Part shown: piece after piece, positions 26,563 through 34,350 of the stretch
How positions within the stretch are numbered: the first letter of the stretch is position 1
How the letters are laid out: every line of letters begins with the position of its first letter
Assembly: GCA_002713145.1 (NCBI GenBank)
Contig: PAVS01000019.1
Span: forward strand, 124,001-188,000
Reading direction: 5' to 3'
Origin: Halobacteriovoraceae bacterium
GTDB taxonomy: Bacteria > Bdellovibrionota > Bacteriovoracia > Bacteriovoracales > Bacteriovoracaceae
Length of the DNA stretch: 64,000 nucleotides
Notes under the pieces: model-generated
What the model was told of the DNA's origin: nothing
Databases searched by the model: none
The model's input: the letters and a program-made list of their open reading frames with translations, nothing else
Position numbers and translations under genes: made by a program

Positions 26563-27623
26563 TGCCAGTGATGGGTAAACCAGTCAATATTCAGGAGAGA
26601 TCGTATCAAGGTGTTACGATGGCCCCTCGGCAGGCTCAACCCTCTGCAGCTGATTTAGATAAGATCGCAGCGAAAGAAAAAAAGAGACTCTTAGATAACC
26701 TCACGGGTTATAAAGAAAAAAATCCACTCTATAAAGACGCAAAAACCCATAACAAAATGGGCAAAGATGAGTTTCTCAAACTCTTAACAGTGCAATTAAA
26801 AAACCAAGATCCAATGAACCCTATGGAGCAGGGAAAGATGGCTGCTGAGTTAGCGCAATTCTCTTCTCTTGAGCAACTTTCAAATATTAATAAAAACTTT
26901 GAAGGAATGAACAAAGGGAAAGCGATGCAAGATAAGTTCTACGGCGCAAGCTTTCTTGGTAAAGAAGTTGTCACCAGTGGGACTTCTCTTAAATTTGAAG
27001 GGGAAGGAACCCAAGCAGATATCTTATTCAATCTTCCTAAACCAGCTGAAAAAGTTCTTGTTCGAATTTTCGATGGGAATAAACAAATGGTTGGTGAAGT
27101 ATGGCAAGAAAATATTGGACGGGGAAATCAAACTTTTGCATGGGATGGAACTCAATTAGATGGTGCTATTTCAGGTAAAGGTGAATTCACGACTGCCGTT
27201 TATGCATGGGATAACAATGCAGATCCGATTGAAGTTAAAACGAAAAACACAGGTGTTGTTGAATCCGTTTATTTTGAGAATGGGGAAACAATTCTGATGG
27301 TGGATGGAAAAAAAGTTTTCTTAAGAGATGTGGATAGCTTTCATACAGCGGGTGCTCTTCAGCATGGACAATCAGCAGGGGCTGCACAGCCTAATGCACC
27401 GATAAACACAGGTGCTCACAGTGGTCCAAGCATGAATCAGGTGATGGGTAAAAAATCCCCGTCGGCAAATTCTGTATCATCAAATTTGCCTATTGCGCAA
27501 TCTAGACAAGCTAAAGTAAACTTAAACAAGGTTAATAATCAAACTGGTCATCAAGCTTATAAAAATGCGGAGCCAGTTAATAAACCAAGCACTGGTATAA
27601 CGAATGTATACGATGTGCAATAA
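26562..27623 (+). CDS. flgD: flagellar hook assembly scaffold FlgD
   Basis: Hook cap that supports FlgE polymerisation. 353 residues, longer than the usual 220-250. The N-terminal export and assembly signature is clear: MGKDEFLKLLTVQLKNQDPM and GKMAAELAQFSSLEQLSNIN. The middle holds the FlgD Ig/tudor-like region (PAEKVLVRIFDGNKQMVGEV, GNQTFAWDGTQLDG). About 100 C-terminal residues are Asn-, Ser- and Gln-rich and have no counterpart that I recognise. Confidence 0.93.
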   Translation: MPVMGKPVNIQERSYQGVTMAPRQAQPSAADLDKIAAKEKKRLLDNLTGYKEKNPLYKDAKTHNKMGKDEFLKLLTVQLKNQDPMNPMEQGKMAAELAQFSSLEQLSNINKNFEGMNKGKAMQDKFYGASFLGKEVVTSGTSLKFEGEGTQADILFNLPKPAEKVLVRIFDGNKQMVGEVWQENIGRGNQTFAWDGTQLDGAISGKGEFTTAVYAWDNNADPIEVKTKNTGVVESVYFENGETILMVDGKKVFLRDVDSFHTAGALQHGQSAGAAQPNAPINTGAHSGPSMNQVMGKKSPSANSVSSNLPIAQSRQAKVNLNKVNNQTGHQAYKNAEPVNKPSTGITNVYDVQ

Positions 27624-27632
27624 GGATAGGTT

Positions 27633-28043
27633 TTGAGTAAAGCAGTAAACAACATTCTTATCCCTAATGTCACGAAGACCTCGGGACATAAGCAGGTTGA
27701 TAAGTCTAACCAACTTCCCAAGGAAGGACAGGTTAGTGAGTTTAAGGATTTACTTCAGTCAAAGCTGGAAAAGAAACCTCTTCATAATGGCATTAATCTA
27801 AGCACGCACGCGCAAAAAAGATTGCAAGAGCGTCAAATTGATTTTAATGGCGAAGAGTATATGAAAGTTAAAGATGCGATGGCAAAACTTAAGGCTAAGG
27901 GAGGACAAAACTCTCTGATCGTATCTGAGAAAGCTGCTTATATTGTTGACGTCAAAAACAATAAAGTTGTGACCGCTGTAGATAAAGCAAGTATGGGTGA
28001 GAATGTATTTACCAAAATAGATTCCACCGTATTTATAAACTGA
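27633..28043 (+). CDS. flagellar operon protein (TIGR02530 / Flagellar_put type)
   Basis: A 136-residue protein starting at TTG with AAGGATAGG upstream. The C-terminal 85 residues match the small family regularly found between flgD and flgE: LSTHAQKRLQERQIDFNG, then KAKGGQNSLIVSEKAAYIVD and KVVTAVDKASMGENVFTKID. The family's function is not established, and position implies a role in hook assembly. Its stop overlaps a 7-bp stem-loop. Confidence 0.82.
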   Translation: MSKAVNNILIPNVTKTSGHKQVDKSNQLPKEGQVSEFKDLLQSKLEKKPLHNGINLSTHAQKRLQERQIDFNGEEYMKVKDAMAKLKAKGGQNSLIVSEKAAYIVDVKNNKVVTAVDKASMGENVFTKIDSTVFIN

Positions 28044-28147
28044 GAACAAGAGGTTCTCAAACATTGAAATTTATTAGAGATAGGTAACGAGGTTGGTCCT
28101 TTCCGGAAACCTTTAGAAAAAGTCTGTAGTACTTTATTCGTCCTATC
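28041..28147 (+). other. structured leader between the flagellar operon and flgE
   Basis: Three pairings are visible in this 134-nt gap. TGAGAAC/GTTCTCA (28041-28047 with 28053-28059) forms a 7-bp stem with no U-tract. GATAGG (28079-28084) pairs with CCTATC (28142-28147), enclosing a hairpin AGGTT-GG-TCC-TTTCC-GGA-AACCT (28090-28112). The ribosome site AGGAGG of flgE follows within 20 nt. It may be an mRNA processing or stability element that raises flgE expression, or a regulator-bound leader. I see no match to a known riboswitch class. Confidence 0.35.
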
Positions 28148-28177
28148 CGCAATATTTAAGGTCTAGGAGGGACGTTC

Positions 28178-29461
28178 ATGGGTATTTTATCTTCTTTTAA
28201 TGTTGGTGTTTCAGGTCTTCGTGCTGCTGGTAGTAGTATGAGTGTTATCGGTGATAACATTGCCAACGCTGGAACATTTGGTTTTAAAGGTTCGAGAGCA
28301 GAGTTTCAAGATATGCTTTCTTCATCACTCAAGGGGATTGACGGTGGTGATCAGATTGGATCGGGAACTAAGCTAGCTCACGTTACACCTAAGTTTACGC
28401 AAGGAAGTATCAACAGAACAGAAAGTGTGACTGACTTAGCGATTAACGGAAATGGTTTCTTTGCTGTCGACGCTGGAAACGCTGGTAAAGGTTTCACAAG
28501 AGATGGTTCTTTCCATTTTAATAAAGATGGTGAGCTTATCAACGGTGATGGTTTTCAAGTTCTTGGTTTCCAAGCAAATGACAATGGGGAAATCACTAGA
28601 AAACAAGGTCCTATTAAATTAGGAAGTACCACGATCCCAGCAACTCCAACTTCGAAAATTGACATGTCAATGAACTTAGATTCAAGAGCTAATGTTCAAC
28701 AATTTGATATAAATAATCCTGAAAAAACTTCTAACTTTAACACCAGTATTGCGGTTTATGACAATGTCGGAACTCAAAGACTGATCACTGTTTACTTCAA
28801 TAAAGCTGCAGATGGGCAATGGAACTATCATGCAACTGTTCCAGGTGAAGATGCACAAGGTGGAACTCCTGGTCAATTGGTTGAGATGGGGAAAGGTAAA
28901 CTCGTTTTCGATCAAAACGGAAAATTACAGGAAGAAATTGTTGAGACGAATTCCTTTAACTTCAACAAAGGTGCGGCTCCTAATCAAAAAATTGAATTCA
29001 ACTTTGGTGAATCACTTAAAGAAGGTGGAGACGGATATTCTGCGATTACTCAGTATGGTTCAGATTCTTCGATCTCAAGACACACGCAAGATGGTTCAAG
29101 TGCTGCCACTCTTTCATCACTTTCATTTAATGATGAAGGGATTCTTTCAGCCTCTTATGATAATGGTGAGCTTAGAAATATTGCTCAAATTGCTGTGGCA
29201 AAATTTGAGAACAATGAAGGTCTTTTCAAAATGGGTAAAAACTTATTTAAAGAGACGAAAAAATCAGGTCAAGCAGCGATGGGTAACCCAGGTGTTGATG
29301 GAAGAGGACAAGTTCTTGCTAAATCAATTGAATTATCAAACGTTGATATCGCTGATGAGTTTATCAGTCTTATGGGAGCTCAGAGAAACTTCCAGGCAAA
29401 TACAAAGACGATTACAACAGCTGATAAAATGCTACAAGAAGTACTTAATCTTAAGAGATAA
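28178..29461 (+). CDS. flgE: flagellar hook protein FlgE
   Basis: Main subunit of the hook. 427 residues. The N-terminal rod/hook signature is SGLRAAGSSMSVIGDNIANA with FGFKGSRAEFQDML. The middle contains TDLAINGNGFFAVD, typical of FlgE, and the C-terminus ends with VDIADEFISLMGAQRNFQAN and a matching terminal helix. A strong ribosome site (TAGGAGGG) precedes the ATG, in line with high expression. It is the last gene of the operon; an intrinsic terminator follows. Confidence 0.97.
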   Translation: MGILSSFNVGVSGLRAAGSSMSVIGDNIANAGTFGFKGSRAEFQDMLSSSLKGIDGGDQIGSGTKLAHVTPKFTQGSINRTESVTDLAINGNGFFAVDAGNAGKGFTRDGSFHFNKDGELINGDGFQVLGFQANDNGEITRKQGPIKLGSTTIPATPTSKIDMSMNLDSRANVQQFDINNPEKTSNFNTSIAVYDNVGTQRLITVYFNKAADGQWNYHATVPGEDAQGGTPGQLVEMGKGKLVFDQNGKLQEEIVETNSFNFNKGAAPNQKIEFNFGESLKEGGDGYSAITQYGSDSSISRHTQDGSSAATLSSLSFNDEGILSASYDNGELRNIAQIAVAKFENNEGLFKMGKNLFKETKKSGQAAMGNPGVDGRGQVLAKSIELSNVDIADEFISLMGAQRNFQANTKTITTADKMLQEVLNLKR

Positions 29462-29505
29462 TTTGAGACATAAGATTTAAAAACACACACACTTTTTTAA
29501 ATCTC

Positions 29506-29531
29506 AAGGCCCCTAAACGGGGCCTTTTTTT
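29506..29531 (+). terminator. intrinsic terminator after flgE
   Basis: AAGGCCCC-TAAAC-GGGGCCTT followed by a run of T residues: an 8-bp GC-rich stem. The T-run reaches the stop codon of the convergent minus-strand gene. Confidence 0.92.
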
Positions 29532-30312
29532 ATAATTCTATCCCTGAGTGATCGAAATTTTTATTTCTCACTCTAAAAACTTTATTTACTGAAAGTCCAC
29601 TCTGACTTCGCACATGGATAAAATAAACTCCAGGCTCTTCGATATCACCCAGTGAAATGATTTTTTGCAGCGGCTTTTCCGTAGGCCTGCAAGGTATAGA
29701 TGAATGGATGAAGGCCTTAGGAAGAACTAGAAACATATTATTAAATCTTTTCACTTCAATTTTTGTACGCTGAACCTGAAGACAGGTTTCTTGAATGATC
29801 CCCGTTAAGATCAGACGTGGTCTTTGGTGGGTGTAGAGCATCTCTGGAATAAAGGCTGTAGAGATAGGAGCATAGATAGTGTCATCTAGGCTATTGGTAC
29901 GAGCTTTGGCGACCTCAAAATTTTTGGTGATGATCTTATCTTCGTATATAGCTTCTACTGTGTATTTACCTGAATTTAACTCCCCCAAGCTAATTGTTTC
30001 ATTGTAATAGATTGGGTTTTTAAATTGATTCAATTGTCTGTCGTTACATTCCGAGAGATCTCTTCTTTTTATACGAAATTCGATTTGATAACTATAATCC
30101 TCTATTTTTTTCATAATATGTTCATCAGGAACGAAACAGGCATTGGGAAGCTTGGAGGTAAATGTAATTTCAATATTATCATTTGTGTCATAGCCTTGAG
30201 GGATCACAAAAATATCATTGATCTCATGTTTGAAGGATACTGCTTTTTCAGTGCTGAAAGCTTGCATCGAAGACAAACATAATAAGAGTGATAATAAAAA
30301 TAACGGTTTCAT
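29530..30312 (-). CDS. exported protein, unknown function, partner of the TGase-like gene
   Basis: A 260-residue protein with a signal peptide (cleavage near MQAFS, residues 16-20). The mature part appears beta-rich with scattered cysteines and lacks recognisable motifs. It starts 10 nt after the TGase-elicitor-like gene, with GGGAG upstream, so the two are one transcription unit. It could be an accessory or inhibitor of that enzyme, but this is only suggested by position. Confidence 0.7.
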   Translation of the reverse strand: MKPLFLLSLLLCLSSMQAFSTEKAVSFKHEINDIFVIPQGYDTNDNIEITFTSKLPNACFVPDEHIMKKIEDYSYQIEFRIKRRDLSECNDRQLNQFKNPIYYNETISLGELNSGKYTVEAIYEDKIITKNFEVAKARTNSLDDTIYAPISTAFIPEMLYTHQRPRLILTGIIQETCLQVQRTKIEVKRFNNMFLVLPKAFIHSSIPCRPTEKPLQKIISLGDIEEPGVYFIHVRSQSGLSVNKVFRVRNKNFDHSGIEL

Positions 30313-30322
30313 AATATTCTCC

Positions 30323-31684
30323 CTATTGAGCTAAAGCTATAAGACTGTTCACTATATAAGCGAGTGGCTCCCCTGTACGAGACGCTTCACTGGCAAGCTC
30401 AGATATTTCCTTGCGTAGTGGTGTTTTCCCGTCCCATTTAGTTTCATTTAATAACACATAATCTGAGGAGCTGAGTGCTTGTGCATTCATCTGGGGTCTC
30501 CATAAAAAATCGGGGTGATTGCGCGAATACCATTCACCTCCGACAATTTTAAAATCTTTGTCTAATTCCAGATCGTATTGATAGAAGGCATTATTTGATA
30601 CATCATACTCTGGGGTGTCAGTTTGCCTTTGAACAGGGTCTGATTCCACTCCATAAGTAATCTTCATTTTTACACCCACAATATAGGCTGCTTTTTGAGA
30701 GCGATGTTTTTTATAAGGATCATCTGGGTAATCAGTGAGTTTAAGTAGACTCTTTTCAAATGTATCGGTTGTGTCTCTTTTTTGAGGAGGGAAGTATTCA
30801 AAACTATAGCTAATGAGTGGCTGATTCCACACTTCATAATCGTACCTGGCATCTATGATAAAACTTTTTTGATGAAGACCAACACTATTAAGCAAGGCGA
30901 GATGAAAAGTTGCTGGGTTGCTATCATGACAATTACGCCCCTCAGGCCCTCTTTGTCTACATCTGGTGCCAATAAAATTCTTTTCAAACTCTGCATTCGC
31001 CCATAATAATGAAGCAAGGGCTTTTATATCTGAAGGATAAAAGGTTATCTTTTGTTTTCCATTGAATGACATCACTTCGATGGCTTTTTTTGGCCTTGGG
31101 ATCATAATACTTGCCGGTGCCCATCCATGACAGATACCCATCCAAGTTTCAATATATCCATCATTGGAGCGTTCAAAATAGCGTTTTCCTCGCTCCCACA
31201 TATTTTTAGTCAGGACTTGTTTTTTGTCAGAAAATAATAAGTCGTATTTTTCTGAAGGGGAGAGGTTATTTATTGTTTCAGAGTTTTGGCGTTGAAAAAT
31301 TGATTGAGCATCTTTTCTAAGAATATATTGGTGGGCTTCATCCCAGGCACTGATTCTATCAAATTCTTCATCTGAATATCGTGCTCCCAATATACCTTTA
31401 TATATGGGCCAATAATCATCCGACCAAGGGAGGGTGTCAACTTTGGCTTGGAATATATTTTTTTGATTAAGCTCTTTTATATTCTTTACAATTCTCCATT
31501 CAGGAAAAAGTGATTCGACTCTATCGTTAAGTCCGGGCTCTGATTTAGTTTGATCCTTTATAATGTACTTGAGTCGATACTCAAGCTTTTGCTCGGGGGT
31601 TGGTCTTTGAATATCCTTAGGCTCAAATGTGTGTGCAGGGTTATGAAAACCTAAGAATACGATGAATGTAAGTAATAACTTCAT
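30323..31684 (-). CDS. exported transglutaminase-elicitor-type protein
   Basis: A 453-residue protein with a signal peptide (cleavage near residue 19). It shows the TGase_elicitor (PF16683-type) pattern, best known from the Phytophthora GP42 cell-wall elicitor: DDYWPIYKGILGARY near residue 90, the catalytic-cysteine block GICHGWAPASIMIPRPKKA (Cys185), YPSDIKALASLLWA, then NPATFHLALLNSVG with a candidate catalytic His and DARYDYEVWNQPL with a candidate Asp. These would form a Cys-His-Asp triad for protein cross-linking or deamidation. Assignment is from recalled motifs. In a predator, an exported cross-linking enzyme could act on the prey envelope or on the bdelloplast (inference). Confidence 0.72.
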   Translation of the reverse strand: MKLLLTFIVFLGFHNPAHTFEPKDIQRPTPEQKLEYRLKYIIKDQTKSEPGLNDRVESLFPEWRIVKNIKELNQKNIFQAKVDTLPWSDDYWPIYKGILGARYSDEEFDRISAWDEAHQYILRKDAQSIFQRQNSETINNLSPSEKYDLLFSDKKQVLTKNMWERGKRYFERSNDGYIETWMGICHGWAPASIMIPRPKKAIEVMSFNGKQKITFYPSDIKALASLLWANAEFEKNFIGTRCRQRGPEGRNCHDSNPATFHLALLNSVGLHQKSFIIDARYDYEVWNQPLISYSFEYFPPQKRDTTDTFEKSLLKLTDYPDDPYKKHRSQKAAYIVGVKMKITYGVESDPVQRQTDTPEYDVSNNAFYQYDLELDKDFKIVGGEWYSRNHPDFLWRPQMNAQALSSSDYVLLNETKWDGKTPLRKEISELASEASRTGEPLAYIVNSLIALAQ

Positions 31685-31738
31685 GATATCCTCTTTGATA
31701 ATCTCTCCCTCTCTTTATAACGAAAGAGAGAAAACTTA

Positions 31739-32428
31739 TCAAAGAAGGTACTCGAATGGCACAGATCGTAAAATCAAGGCTAAGATCACATAATACAATT
31801 GATGAATGCACATAGAATAAAAGATTCCCCATTGAAAACGAACAATGCAAAAAGAGAATATAACCCCAGCAAAAAGCGATGGGAGGATAAATACGATTCC
31901 TGCAAAACCGAAAAAGAAGAACAGAGGAACATGTAAAAGAAAAAAAGAGAAAGTGAAAATTGTAATTGTTGTGTAATTATTTTTGCTCTCATGTTTAAGA
32001 AATAACACTAAACATACGATTAAAAACTGCTGAAAGATAAGGTCTGCAAGCTTAGAGAATGAACTTTTCCAGTACATCAAGGGATAATAAAATTGTTTAT
32101 ATAGTAAATATTCTTCATGACTCGTGGGAAGGGTGACTAATTTTCCCAGCCCTACGGTTATAAATATAAAAAGTAGACTCGTGATCAGATACAGAAAGGT
32201 TTGGGTTTTAAAATGAAAAACATGAGCTTTAAGTTCTTCAGAAAAAAAGAGCTTTAAGCCCAATCCAGCTGCAGCTAAATAATAAAGAATACTGATGTGA
32301 ATATTGTGAAGATGGCTGATCCCCATAGGTTTAAGGATGGCAATAAAGCCTCCCATAACGGTTAGCCAAAAGAGTATCCATTTAGCGATGTATTTCTGAA
32401 TGTACTTATCCTGTAAAAAAGACTTCAT
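31739..32428 (-). CDS. polytopic membrane protein, possibly CPBP-like
   Basis: A 229-residue hydrophobic protein with about six or seven predicted membrane segments. Late histidine-containing helices (FFLLHVPLF and SMCIHQLYYV) resemble motifs 2 and 3 of the CPBP/Abi intramembrane protease family. Where that family has a conserved EE pair the protein reads LIFQQFLI, so activity is doubtful and the family link is weak. It starts 4 nt after the dCMP deaminase gene without its own clear ribosome site, suggesting coupling. Confidence 0.5.
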   Translation of the reverse strand: MKSFLQDKYIQKYIAKWILFWLTVMGGFIAILKPMGISHLHNIHISILYYLAAAGLGLKLFFSEELKAHVFHFKTQTFLYLITSLLFIFITVGLGKLVTLPTSHEEYLLYKQFYYPLMYWKSSFSKLADLIFQQFLIVCLVLFLKHESKNNYTTITIFTFSFFLLHVPLFFFFGFAGIVFILPSLFAGVIFSFCIVRFQWGIFYSMCIHQLYYVILALILRSVPFEYLL

Positions 32429-32432
32429 AACA

Positions 32433-32978
32433 TTAAAGCTGAGAGATAAGGTTTTGGAAGTGGTGCGTCATGTCGCTGATCAGCTTCTCACTAGGTGTGA
32501 GTTGACGGTACTTGATGCCAGTGAGATCAAAAATCTTTTTGGCAATCTTATTGGATTCTAATCCAAAATGTTTGTCCGACATATAGATAACTTCTGAGAC
32601 TTTTACACTGGCCAGTAGTTTAGCGCATTCGTGACAAGGAAAAAGAGTCACATAGCATTTTGCACCGGCTAGAGAGCGAGGAGCATGTAAGATAGCATTG
32701 GCTTCAGAGTGGACAACATAGCTATATTTTTGATGCTCAAGGGGTTGATTTTTATCTTTTCCCCAAGGGAGCTTGGATTCATCAATCCCGGCTACAAATC
32801 CATTGTAGCCCATGGTGATTTGGTGGTTATTGTGATCAACAAAAACACTTCCCACTTTCGTCGCCGGATCTTTGGATTTAAAACTGGCCATAATCGCTTG
32901 GAGCATAAAGTATTCATCCCAGCTCAGCTTTGAATCACCTTGAATATAATTTGGATTTTTGAGTGGTTGTACATCCAT
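32433..32978 (-). CDS. dCMP deaminase family protein
   Basis: A 181-residue cytidine/deoxycytidylate deaminase. The zinc site is complete: HSEANAILHA supplies His and catalytic Glu, and LFPCHECAKLL supplies the two Cys ligands. The N-terminal KDPATKVGSVFVD is typical of the dCMP deaminase/ComEB group. It makes dUMP from dCMP for thymidylate synthesis in the cytoplasm. It lies 5 nt downstream of the ParB-like gene and is likely cotranscribed. Confidence 0.87.
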   Translation of the reverse strand: MDVQPLKNPNYIQGDSKLSWDEYFMLQAIMASFKSKDPATKVGSVFVDHNNHQITMGYNGFVAGIDESKLPWGKDKNQPLEHQKYSYVVHSEANAILHAPRSLAGAKCYVTLFPCHECAKLLASVKVSEVIYMSDKHFGLESNKIAKKIFDLTGIKYRQLTPSEKLISDMTHHFQNLISQL

Positions 32979-32983
32979 TATGC

Positions 32984-33937
32984 TTAAAGTGTATCCTGTG
33001 CTTCAGCATTTGTCTCGTCATCCTCCTCAAAATCTTCACTCTTCATAGCATTGAGTTTGGGCGAAGGGTTAGCAAAACTCTCTACCAACTGATCGAGGTT
33101 TATTCTGAGAGTAGAGACACCTTCTAAGATTTTTTTTACTTCAGGAGTGTCAGCGCGTATATCTTCAAAAATTATCTTCCCTAGAACTTTATTCATTCGC
33201 TTGAGTAGTGTTTCAAAACTTTTGAATTCAGTGGGAAGAGTCGGTGTGGTTAAAATCTCATTAACCGTCGCTTCCACCCCTTGCTCTTTGACTTTTTTGA
33301 CGATGTTTTTTATGTCTTTTGCGGATTTTTTATGAACAAGATCTGAAAGTTTTTCTTGGTCATCTTTATCGAGCTTGATGAGTTCATTTGTCTGAGTTGC
33401 ATTGAGCTCGCCTAATGACCTTAATTCTTTGACTTTATCTGAAGCTTTTTCCTCTCTCTCAATTGCGGATTTAATAACTCTTTTAGATAAGCCCGTTTTC
33501 TCAGCAGTCAGATCAATAAAAGACCTTTTGTCATTAGGCAGCTCGCTTTGTATATCTTGATATTCAGGTACCGTTAAATCTTCGTTTTCATATTTAAGTG
33601 CTTCAGGATAAAGCATTTCATATAATTCTCTACCTCGACTTAAAGTTTTTTCAACTTCCATATTGGTTAAGTCTTTTCGCACCAAGTTTTCATCAATTGA
33701 GATGAGCTCTTCTTCATACTCATTTTTTGAAATTTTGATCACAGGTACGGGATTAATTCCAAGCTCTTTTAGTGCTGAATATCTTCTCCCTCCTGCTATT
33801 AATTTATTATTCTCATTAATAACTAACGGATTAATAATACCTACAGTTTCTATACTCTTTTTAAGTTTTGAGATATCCGTCTCAAGTCTGAGGTACTTAT
33901 TATTTGTATTGATGGTTTCAATATCAACAAACTCCAT
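32984..33937 (-). CDS. ParB/Spo0J-like DNA-binding protein, solo
   Basis: A 317-residue protein with the ParB N-terminal (sulfiredoxin-like) domain: VGIINPLVINENNKLIAGG, where the CTP-binding box GERR reads GGRRYSA, and SIDENLVRKDLTNMEVEK. A central helix-turn-helix follows (EKTGLSKRVIKSAIERE) and a KorB-like stretch (LGELNATQTNELIKLDKDDQ). The C-terminus is acidic (EDFEEDDETNAEAQDTL). No parA or rsmG/gyrA neighbour is present, so this is probably not the chromosome-partition ParB but a solo DNA-binding relative. An AAGGAG ribosome site precedes the ATG. Confidence 0.8.
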   Translation of the reverse strand: MEFVDIETINTNNKYLRLETDISKLKKSIETVGIINPLVINENNKLIAGGRRYSALKELGINPVPVIKISKNEYEEELISIDENLVRKDLTNMEVEKTLSRGRELYEMLYPEALKYENEDLTVPEYQDIQSELPNDKRSFIDLTAEKTGLSKRVIKSAIEREEKASDKVKELRSLGELNATQTNELIKLDKDDQEKLSDLVHKKSAKDIKNIVKKVKEQGVEATVNEILTTPTLPTEFKSFETLLKRMNKVLGKIIFEDIRADTPEVKKILEGVSTLRINLDQLVESFANPSPKLNAMKSEDFEEDDETNAEAQDTL

Positions 33938-34061
33938 TTATGCTCCTTAATTTCTGTGTAGGTGCTTTATAGAGGGAATTTTGAATCTTGTCTTGGAAAA
34001 AAAGGAAGCTGGTAAATTTTATGGTCGACAATAACTATTTATATGCGGGGCTCTGAAGCTG

Positions 34062-34304
34062 TTATTGGGGAGGGTCTCCATCATTGCCAATAGCGTCAAC
34101 GGGGCAGCCTGCAAGAGCATTTTCACATTCTTCGACCTCAGTGTCAGTTTGTGGTTGTTTGCTGACAAAGGCAAAGCCTTCTTCATCATTCATCGCAAAA
34201 AAAGCTGGGGCTTCTACGCAACAGGCATCACAAGCGATGCATTGATCATCAACATAGTATTTCCCAGGGGTGTTTTGCGAAAGTCTTGCTGTTTTGTCTG
34301 CCAT
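34062..34304 (-). CDS. [4Fe-4S] ferredoxin
   Basis: An 80-residue electron carrier. Cysteines in CIACDACCVEAP and in the later GCPVDAIG block match a single-cluster bacterial ferredoxin (three Cys in CxxCxxC plus the CP cysteine); the extra Cys in ACC is next to the third ligand. It is strongly acidic, as expected. There is no Shine-Dalgarno site; a perfect 18-bp stem-loop ends 6 nt before the ATG. It is transcribed in the same direction as the SurA_N-type gene upstream. Confidence 0.88.
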   Translation of the reverse strand: MADKTARLSQNTPGKYYVDDQCIACDACCVEAPAFFAMNDEEGFAFVSKQPQTDTEVEECENALAGCPVDAIGNDGDPPQ

Positions 34305-34310
34305 GAGTAT

Positions 34311-34350
34311 CCAATAAATTAAGGTAGCTCACGCTACCTTAATTTATTGG
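34311..34350 (-). repeat. perfect 18-bp inverted repeat between the chaperone and ferredoxin genes
   Basis: Arms 34311-34328 and 34333-34350 are exact reverse complements around the 4-nt loop TCAC. The repeat includes the stop codon of the SurA_N-type gene and ends 6 nt before the ferredoxin ATG. There is no T-tract on either strand, so a classical terminator is unlikely. As RNA it would place a strong stem next to the start codon. Confidence 0.75.

Noticed and set aside
28812..29480. 222-codon frame within flgE
   Set aside because: Same direction but different frame from flgE, low-complexity Leu/Lys/Gln composition and no start signal; flgE is certain.
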